DNA of 64,000 nucleotides, taken from NCBI GenBank assembly GCA_964016985.1, contig OZ024830.1, positions 66,296,690 through 66,360,689 on the forward strand. Reading direction: 5' to 3'. The notes under the pieces were generated by a model. It was given only the letters and a program-made list of their open reading frames with translations. It was not told the origin of the DNA and did not search any database. Within the stretch, counting starts at the first letter, position 1. The number at the start of each line of letters is the position of its first letter. Shown piece after piece: positions 56,656-64,000 of the stretch. The stretch comes from Anodontia alba. Taxonomy: Eukaryota; Mollusca; Bivalvia; Lucinida; Lucinidae. Made by a program: the position numbers and the translations under genes.

Positions 56656-57209
56656 CAATGAATGCTACATCTACAATTCAGACACCTACTTGAAATCTGC
56701 TGCTATACGGCAATCCAAACCTCTGTTGATATAAACAAAGCCATTTTTTATAAAGTGCATAAATTTGTATTGGACACTAAACGGTTTTAAATCTGTGGTA
56801 AATGCATGTTGCAGGTACAACTTGTCCCGAACAATATCTGCCTGTGGATGCAAGCTCAGTTGTTCCTCTCCCAGAATGCCATTTTCATATACTTTGTTAT
56901 ACACTGTTTGATTCTTACTACTGTTTTCTTATACAAACACTTATTGAATTATTTATTTATCTATTTATTTTTACTTTTTTTTTTTTTTTTTTTTTAATTT
57001 TTCTTTATTCTTATTTATTATTTTTACCTTCTTACATGAAATAACAATCACAACAGTTTGCCTTGATCTGTGAAACAATCTGCCTTCAAGTATACACCGT
57101 AGAGGAGAAGAACTCTATAAGTATTTAATGCTTTCGTTCTAATCCTGTTTCGTTTGCATGTCAAATTTGTTACCTTGTTGTACTTGTAATAAAATGTGTT
57201 TAAACCAAT

Positions 57210-57540
57210 GACAATAGAAAAGAAGAAGAAATACTTAAAAATCATCTCCTCAGAAACCATATGTTGTATGAGGCTGAAACTTTATAGAAATATTAACCAT
57301 ATTAGCCGTTTTGTGTTTTTTAGCTCACCACAGCCGACAGATCCGGGGGAGCTTATAGGATGGGCAGTTGTCCGTTGTTGTCTGTTGTCTGGCGTCAACA
57401 CAGTCAAACGATATCTCCTCTGAATCCACTTGGCCGATTGCGTCCAAGTTTCATGTTTAGCATTTTTGGGCTGGGGGTGCCATGGTTTATAAAAAAAACC
57501 TGAACTCTGGTGAGCATAGTGGCCCATGGGCCTCTTCTGT
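57210..57540 (+). mobile_element. 3' terminal part of an array-bearing element (second copy of 22160-22484)
   Basis: It begins in the array (AAATCATCTCCTCAGAAACC, ATATGTTGTATGAGGCTGAA), then TTTTTTAGCTCACCACAGCC at 57316, GGGGGAGCTTATAGGATGGG and GATATCTCCTCTGAATCCAC. It ends CTCTGGTGAGCATAGTGG, the stem-loop GGCCCATGGGCC and TCTTCTGTT. The colinearity with 22160-22484 shows this 330-bp unit spreads as a block. Confidence 0.65.
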
Positions 57541-58329
57541 TAGATCAGGCATCAGCGCCGATCGTTTCTCTGTTTGTTCACCAATCTTTTCTCCCAACTT
57601 TTTTTGTAATTGGTTCCGTTGCTGTCCTATAAAAGTCCGCACTGGCAGCTCGTCTAAATTTATAATCTTTTATTTTATCATACGTCCCCAAAATATTGCT
57701 CGACCTTTTTCTTTTCTTTTCTTTTTTTTTTTTCAAGCCATTGTTTCCATCTTTGTAATGACATTAATGGATAACATTTTTTATTAACATTATTGTCATT
57801 GATAATACTAACTTAATTAGTATTGATAACATTAATATAAAAAAATGTTAATTAAAAATCTGAGAGAATTTCTGTTATTATATTTATTACCTCACTTTTT
57901 TTAAACTGTCCGGCAAATAGTATTCAGTAAATGTAATTTTTTATTTGAGTCTTCACTATAAGATTTGATAATATCCCTGTTAACTCTCATTTTTAATTCT
58001 GCAACTTCACTCTTTTGTTTAATACCATCAGCGATTAACAAGAGGGTACAGTTATTCAAAACAGTAACATTTTCGTAAACTAAACAAAAACTTTTTTGTT
58101 GGCTTTTGTCATCAATCCACCGAACTAAACCACAATCAGTGGTCTTTCTTTGGTAACTCAAAAAGTAATGATTGCGAAGCGAGGTTGAATGGCGGTTTTA
58201 AAATCTAGATAATTAAACATTCCCATGGTTTATATAATATGCTTTCTTTATTCTCTCAATTATTTCTTGATTTAATGGGTCTAAACTTTATATAAAATGT
58301 CATAAAATGAATTATCCTCTTGATATTTC

Positions 58330-58365
<36 letters not shown>

Positions 58366-58888
58366 CAGACAATAATAGCCACACACTCGTAGTACTGATT
58401 TAGGATCTTAAAATTGCAGATTATTAAACCTTTTTCATAAAACTGAGATTTTTAGACGACGGTAATCCAAATGGCAAAAGACCAGTGAGTGCCAAGCCAT
58501 GAGGGCCATCAAGATTTATTATTCCACATCTTTTACATTTGTTTTAGTAAAAATGCAATTAAAGTTGTTTTTTTTTTATTCCTAATTCGGTAACTCAAAG
58601 ATTTATATTAAAATTATTAATTAGTTTATTTTCAAATTAATTTATATTTTTTTCATTCTTGGTATCCTTCGGTATGGCCTTGACCGACTATCAATTTGTA
58701 GGCCTCCTTTCCCACGTTGGCGGCTATCAATTTAAAGCCCAACTTTTTCTGTTATAGCACCTATAACTGAAGAAATTCAATAGCCCCCAACAAAAGTGGG
58801 AGAAATCTTCCATTCATCTTTTGTGTTTTGATAAGAGAAATTGGTTTGCTTTTATTCAAATCTAATCCTTTTGCCCTTGCCTTTTGTC
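57541..58888. other. No gene; (AAT)n at 58328-58362
   Basis: AT-rich. 57787-57855 has an inverted ATTAGTATTGATAACATTAA-type repeat. 58328-58362 is a clean AAT microsatellite. A frame at 57901-58161 (minus) has no ATG start and no recognisable domain. Confidence 0.5.
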
Positions 58889-59225
58889 CAGGGAGTGCCA
58901 CAATCGCAAACCGCAGCCCTTCCCAGACACCAAGAGAAAACCAAACAAACGCAAATCGAACATACGTGCGAAAAACACTAAAAGTACCTCTCTCTTCCCC
59001 AAGCGAGGTAATCGCAATGCTAAAAGGACTGAAAAACACAAGAATGACCAAATCGCCTCGTAGAATAAACCTAAAAAAGCAACAAAGAGTTAAGACTAAC
59101 ACCAGGACCACCGCCTTACTACGGTCAGTAAACCACTGGGCGGGGGGGGGAGGGGTGGCGTGGTGGTGGTGGTGTGTGTGTTGGTGGGGGGAGGAGGGAA
59201 GGGGGTTAAATCACTTTTACAGCTA
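58889..59225 (+). repeat. Dispersed repeat beginning GTCCAGGGAGTGCC, copy 3
   Basis: Shares CACAATCGCAAACCGCAGCC, AAGCGAGGTAATCGCAATGC and ACACCAGGACCACCGCCTTA with 10680 and 44816. Its tail (59130-59225) has AAACCACTGG, a G-rich and TGG-rich tract, then AAATCACTTTTACAGC as at 10970. Confidence 0.65.
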
Positions 59226-60103
59226 GCCAACGAAAACAAAGCAAAAACATAAAATCAAATTAATCACTATAATAAACAAAGACGAGTACTCATGGCCAAT
59301 TCTACCGTATGCCAGAGTAAATGATCAAAGCAGTGAGAGTGCTAATGGGATGATTGTGAACTTTGGATAGTGTAAGGCAGATGTTGCATCTGGCTGGCAG
59401 GTAGTTTAAATCAGGCTGAAAGAATACAGTATTTTAAGTAGGGACTTTTCTCAGTTAGCTTCTAAATTCCAAGCTCTCGCATTTGTAAACATGTTTGTGT
59501 AATGAGAACAAGAGACAAACCAAAGGAATCAAGTATTCCTTACCGACCGAACACTGAACCAGAATATTTTTTATTTCATGTTTCAGCATGGACTTATTGA
59601 CGGTAGTCAATTCCCAACAATGACTTTTTGGCCAAATCTAATAGTTCCTGCGAAGGCGCAGCTATGAAAGCATGAAGGTTAAATGACTTGATTGGTTTTT
59701 GCTTGTTTTATCAAGTTTATCAATCTAGGATTCTAAACATTTATATTTTTTTCAAAAGTCGTTAATTGTTTTCAAACTTGTTTTAGCACAAGAAAATGTT
59801 CGATTAAAAGAAAATGAATGATGCCTCTAGCAAACTGTTTCTCTAGAATGTTCTTTGATACTATATGAGGGGAAAAGATTTGCATACGGGTATCTTTCTG
59901 TAAACACAAGTGTATCGGATTCTCCCTTTATATTTATAGAACAGCAGATCCTGGAACAGGCCTAAAGCATAGAGATACATGAGATAAGAGTGAATAACAC
60001 TGCTCAGCGTTTTATTATTCAATTATTGCTATAAAGCTTTCAGCAATGAAACAAATGAGATTATGTACTCACCATATAGGATTGTCGTTATATGAGTTAT
60101 ATA
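59226..60103. other. No gene seen
   Basis: AT-rich; no frame or repeat recognised. Confidence 0.5.
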
Positions 60104-61661
60104 CTGAAAGGAATAAGAAACGCAGGGTAGAGTTTTTTCCTTATTTTAACCATTTTTTACGGTGTTTACTATAGCCATACACTTTTACAGACTGTCCTGT
60201 GAATGTGAACCGCGGGTATACGAGTCTTTGGTCCATGTGCTATCTACCCAGTGTGTGAAATCATTCAACCGTGCACTACAAAGTGCATTGCACGGACAAT
60301 ACGGAAAGCCAAAATTTCGTGCAAAACAAGCATGTTTAAACCTTCAGCACAAGATTTCCTCACACCATTTGGTACACTTCAATGATACACAACGCTCTTC
60401 GATTCTTTTACCGATTTTTCTTTTCATTTTTACGCTACTTTGAACTTTTCTTCAATCATGGTACGATTGACTGATGTTCAGAGGGGTAGGGCAATTGCGT
60501 TGCTGATGCAGGGTCAGAAGCAACAGCAAGTTGCCAATCATTTTGGTGTTAACGTCTCAACAATTGAACGTCTTGTTAGACGTTTAAGGGAGACAGGGCT
60601 TTTAGCAGACCGACCGCGGTCTGGGCGTCCACGCGTGACGTCGCGACGTCGACAGGACAATCCGTCTGGCACATCTGCGGAATCGTCATCTCACTGCTAC
60701 CGAAACTGCCCTTAATACAGTAGGTACGCATAATCGACAAATTTCTCCGAAGACTGTTGGAAGTCGATTGCGTGAGACTGGTCTTCGAGCTCGTCGTCCA
60801 TACGTTGGTCTGCCTCTGACCCAGGCACGTAGGTTGCGTCGTATGGCATGGTTGACGGCGCATGCGCCCAGGCTATTTCCAATGAGGCAGTGGAGACGAG
60901 TTCTTTTTACGGACGAGTCTAGGTTCACTCTCTATCGCGCAGATGGTCGACGTCGTGTGTACCGACGTCGCGGAGAACGCTTTGCCGACGCCTGTGTTGT
61001 CGAACGGGATCGGTTTGGGGGTGGCTCCGTTATGGTCTGGGGAGGCATTGCTCACGGGATAAAATCACAGTTGATTATTGTTGCAGGCAATATGACCGCA
61101 GTAAGGTATAGGGATGAGATCTTGCGTCCTGTTGCAGTCCCGCTTGCTGCAGCAGGACAATGCCCGACCACATGTTGCCCGAGTTTGTCAGGATTTCCTG
61201 GCAAACAATAACATTGCACCACTAGCATGGCCACCGTACAGTCCAGATTTGACCCCCAATAGAGCACATATGGGATGAGCTGGACAGAAGGGTTAGGAAG
61301 CGCCCGAAATCCTCCCCCCCCCCCCCCGCAACTATCGCACAACTAAGGAATGCGTTGATCGATGAATGGAATAACATCCCGATGCGAACTGTCAATGTTA
61401 ACTCTATCCAAAGGAGAATTAGGGCAGCAACGGCAGCAAGAGGGGTCACACCCGATATTGATTTTCAGTTGGATTTTGATTTCAAGATTTGGGGGGTAGC
61501 TACCAATGAGTTTCAATAACTCGAGACTTGTTGATCACAAACCAATGAAATTTGGAACTTTTGTTCCATACATGTACCGTTTTGTAATCATAGTAAAACA
61601 TTTAACAAACTTGAATGAAATTTAGGAATAAAATTTACCCTGCGTTTCTTTTTCCTTTCAG
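60104..61661 (+). mobile_element. Tc1-like transposon, second copy (about 1.56 kb)
   Basis: TA at 60102-60103 and 61662-61663 flank CTGAAAGGAATAAGAAACGC (left) and, inverted, CTGAAAGGAAAAAGAAACGC (right). The TIRs share AAGAAACGCA with the Tc1 copy at 25472, so the two are related lineages. The encoded transposase is broken. Confidence 0.88.
60458..61500 (+). pseudogene. Tc1-family transposase (DD34E), three frameshifts
   Basis: ATG at 60458 (MVRLTDVQRGRAIALLMQ) opens an HTH with GVNVSTIERLVRRLRETG and the linker RPRSGRPRVTS, very like the copy at 25760. A frameshift near 60660 (after RRRQD) leads to the frame with PKTVGSRLRETG, the first Asp in LFTDESRFTLY, and GGSVMVWGGIAHG. A second shift near 61140 precedes QQDNARPHVARVCQDFL, and a third near 61255 (an extra C in CCCCC) disrupts the TPIEH catalytic Glu block. 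A 14-bp poly-C (61314-61327) lies in the C-terminal coding part. The catalytic residues survive individually. Dead copy, less decayed at the DNA ends than in the gene. Confidence 0.85.
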
Positions 61662-61679
61662 TATATAAAACGCCAATTA

Positions 61680-61800
61680 CAACTGCAGCAGACGGCAGTT
61701 TGATTTTTTTTTTTTTTTTTCATTTTCAAAGAAAAAAAGTCTTGACATTTTATGTGAATCGTCTGCTGCAGACAATTTTATATGAAATATAAAGACTTAA
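61680..61800. repeat. CTGCAGCAGACG palindromic repeat fragment
   Basis: AACTGCAGCAGACGGCAGTT is followed after a poly-T by TCGTCTGCTGCAGACAATTT, inverted. It is related in sequence to the TCTGCTGAATT palindromes at 11516 and 33130 and to the short motif at 4672. Confidence 0.5.
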
Positions 61801-61841
61801 AAAAAAGGCGTCTGCTACAATTTTTGCTTGAAATAACAATT

Positions 61842-62487
61842 TACATGCTGAAGCGTTTTAGGTCAAAACATGATTTTCTGGTGACTGTAAATGAGACTTG
61901 GGTTCATTATGAGCCAGAGAATAAAGCTCAGAGTGGATCCCCGAGGCCAAAGAAGTTCAAGACGCAACCATCTGTTGGTAAGGTAATGGCCACAGTATTT
62001 TGGGACGCAAAAGGCATAATTTTGTTGGACTTTTTACCCAAGAGAAGTACAATAACTGGAGTGTACTATGCAAACTTGTTAGACCAGCTGAGAACCGCCA
62101 TCCGTGAAAAACGCCGAGGTAAACTCTCTAAAGGTGTTTTGCTGCAACAGGACAACGCGAGAGTCCACACTTGCAATCGATGCTGTAGAGCGAAACGGGT
62201 GTGAATTAATACCACATCAAGCCTATTCGCCTGACCTAGCGACTTCTTCCTATTCCCAAACTTGAAAAAGGATATCCGTGGATATCCATTTTCGGTCTGA
62301 TGAAGAAGTCGTGGCGGCAGTTGAGTTGGTCAACGGAAAGGACCCTGACTTTTTCAGTTCTGGGCTGATGGCACTTGAACACCATTGGTCTAAGTGCATC
62401 ACACTAGAGGGCAATTATATCGAAAAAGAAAAGATGTATCTAAACCGGAAATAAGTTAGGCTGGTTACTTATTGACTCACCCTCGTA
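61842..62487 (+). pseudogene. Mariner transposase 3' part and right TIR, dead
   Basis: The frame carries ETWVHYEPENKAQS, SVGKVMATVFWDAKG, LLDFLPKRSTITGVYYANLL and LLQQDNARVHT, a mariner of a different lineage from the intact copy (it resembles the SETMAR/Hsmar type). The first catalytic position reads VNET, Asp replaced by Asn (61889-61891). A frameshift follows the second Asp; AYSPDLA and the segment with HHWSKCITLEGNYIE then appear in other frames. The right end, GACTCACCCTCG at 62474-62485 plus TA, is a mariner TIR (inverse CGAGGGTGAGTC). The N-terminal half and left TIR are missing; the sequence to its left is the palindromic repeat at 61680-61800. Confidence 0.8.
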
Positions 62488-62679
62488 TTGTCAATATTTA
62501 ATAAATCATCGATATCATGAAGCTGAGTTGAAAGCTTCAGTAATGTCAGCCTGAATTTCCCATGAGAGAGACTTCATGAAATCTCTCTCATAACAAACAA
62601 AAAAAAAGAATTAGCCATGTATTTCTCCGATGCTAGGGTTATCGTTTTGCAAGATACAGAAATTGAGAATAAACGTCAA

Positions 62680-62995
62680 AAAGCTTGCATTTTGAAACAA
62701 AGAACACACTACGGATCAGAGAATGGGAGTCTCGGTTTTATCGAGACTCTTCATGAGCAGTTTCAAATATACCACAATGGCCCAATGATCCCAAAGGATT
62801 TGAAATATAATCTGCACTATTGTGATATACGGGGAGACGTTGTACCGCCGGCACTGCACTAACACCAGGCTGCAGTGTAGTAAAATAAACATAAAAAAAA
62901 AAGATTGCCTTTGGAAACAAAGAACCTACAGATTAGAATATGGGAGCGTATACATGAGCAGAACATTTTCAAATATACCATAATGGGCCCAATGA
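62680..62995 (+). repeat. Direct pair of about 100-bp segments
   Basis: 62690-62800 and 62905-62995 share GAAACAAAGAAC, AGAATATGGGAG or AGAATGGGAGTC, CATGAGCAG, TTTCAAATATACCA and AATGGNCCCAATGA. It may be a worn tandem repeat; nothing else is recognised. Confidence 0.5.
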
Positions 62996-63032
62996 CTATA
63001 TGCTCATGGAGACTATGTGGGTGGGCATTTTG

Positions 63033-63110
63033 GGGCAGTGTCAATAAGGTCTGTATTTTGACTCAAACCGATTTTCTTTTTAATCCTCTGTGACCCCTTA
63101 TGTCGTTTGG
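63033..63110 (+). repeat. GGGGCAGTGTCAATAAG segment, shared with 52717
   Basis: GGGGCAGTGTCAATAAGG, CCGATTTTCTTTTTAATCCT and TGACCCCTTATGT match 52717-52792 with scattered differences. The triplicated block ends inside this same sequence. Confidence 0.6.
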
Positions 63111-64000
63111 AAGATATATTCAAATCAAGTGCGTGGGGTAACTTACTCCCCAACCTAATTAGTGATAAACAAATGCATATACAGCTTTACAGCTTTAATA
63201 TACTCCTATAACCTGAAATGTTTTTGAATCATATACGTGGCTTCTTAAATCACCCTATCATTTCTGCTGTAAGAAGCAGTATTGAGGAGTTAGAGAACGA
63301 TAATCTTGGCAATGAGTTTTCTTGAATATTCAAAGGGCTGATTATACGAAAAACCACAACACGCCTTTATTACAAGTTTTATATCTTTGATGTTGCTGGT
63401 CGTTAATAGAGATACATTGCTATACAAGATACAAGATACTTTATTTCGAATTTTCGGCTCACATAGGAGCATATACAGATGCATCAAAATGTACTAACAA
63501 ATGAATAATCAAGGAAAGAAATCCAAATGACAGAAAGGAAAGACAGAAACAATGGAACAAAAACACACACACACAAAAACAAAAACAAACTATATTATGA
63601 TCTATATGATATAGTAAATGTTATCTATTGTTAATCTATGTACCCTATTCTCCCAAACGGGTCCGCTGGCGCATGCCTCTAGGCCAAGGTGCCCACCAAA
63701 ATGACCGGAACAAAGTGATCCAGAACCTACTGCTTGTACCCTCCAGAACCACCTCGACCAGCGAATCCAGTGCACAACAACATAGCCGTGTACCCAAGAC
63801 AGCTCCCCTGAAACTTGCTGCGGCGTTTGCATACCCCATCGCAAAATAACATTATTTGTCAGTATGGACACAGCCGGGGGACAGGCAGCATGATAACATC
63901 AACTTTTGAAATGACATGAATTATCATCAGCTTAACCAATGGATGTTCCATTGTCTCTATGTAAATAAAACTAAGGTTAAATCTCAATAACCGAAAATTA
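63111..64000. other. No gene; possible LINE-type 3' end near 63424
   Basis: ATACAAGATACAAGATACTT at 63424 followed by TATTTCGAATTTTCGGCTCA resembles the degenerate 3' ends of some invertebrate LINEs in minus orientation. The higher-GC stretch 63650-63840 is open in several frames but matches nothing recognised. Confidence 0.3.

Noticed and set aside
57901..58161. 86-codon minus-strand frame as a gene
   Set aside because: It starts at TTG, not ATG, has no recognisable motif and no neighbouring exon signals.
58761..59111. 116-codon minus-strand frame over the GTCCAGGGAGTGCC repeat
   Set aside because: The other copies of the repeat do not keep the frame, so coding is not supported.

Overview
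This is a 64 kb piece of an animal nuclear genome. The best guess is a bivalve mollusc, because of the density and type of mobile elements: Tc1/mariner transposons, L1/Tx1-like and CR1/Jockey-like LINEs, several tRNA-derived SINEs, a PolB fossil of Polinton type, and many elements with AGCTCACCTGAGC-like ends that carry minisatellite arrays. The species assignment is inference. Nothing looks prokaryotic: there are no operons, no ribosome binding sites, and no rRNA, CRISPR or long host ORFs. Almost everything recognisable is mobile or derived from mobile DNA. The only candidate host coding sequence is a 144-bp terminal-exon-like segment at 16906-17049 (minus).

Layout. 1-1636 is a tandem array of about 136-bp units ending in a shared 3' terminus (CTCTTGTT). 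1851-4045 holds a mariner 5' remnant and small palindromic elements. 4698-7735 and 7810-8066 are more elements with the same ends, here with about 165-bp units. 8190-10560 is a composite array of 156-bp units, interrupted by a 120-bp array that repeats a near-perfect AGGTCA-N3-TGACCT palindrome. 10.6-17 kb holds SINEs (one folded head-to-head), minisatellites and hairpins. 17415-20206 and 20297-22484 are two more array-bearing elements, one with three nearly identical 322-bp units. 24553-30052 is an L1/Tx1-like LINE (minus) broken by nonsense codons, a local inverted duplication and a Tc1 insertion. 32327-35771 is a long inverted-repeat (foldback) element with a 6-bp target duplication; an apparently intact mariner with a 344-aa transposase sits in one arm. 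37336-40110 is a decayed family B DNA polymerase. 42776-46566 is an array-bearing element invaded by a CR1-like LINE, a MITE and a GTGCCAC-type repeat. 45660-52724 is a 2.355-kb segment present three times in direct tandem at near identity. 52.8-57.5 kb holds SINE-like repeats and fragments. 60104-61661 is a second Tc1 relative, followed by a dead mariner.

The most interesting pattern is the family of elements that share both termini: a 5' AGCTCACCTGAGC start followed by a GTCCGTC-rich segment, and a 3' CTCAGGTGAGC, a short stem-loop and CTCTTGTT. Each member carries a different internal tandem array. The arrays are mutually dissimilar but several repeat a short ATGGCNGCCAT core (YY1-like). 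The ends resemble non-autonomous Helitron-like elements in layout, though no CTRR end or Rep/Helicase gene is visible. All frame, motif and repeat statements come from reading the sequence by eye; no database search was run.
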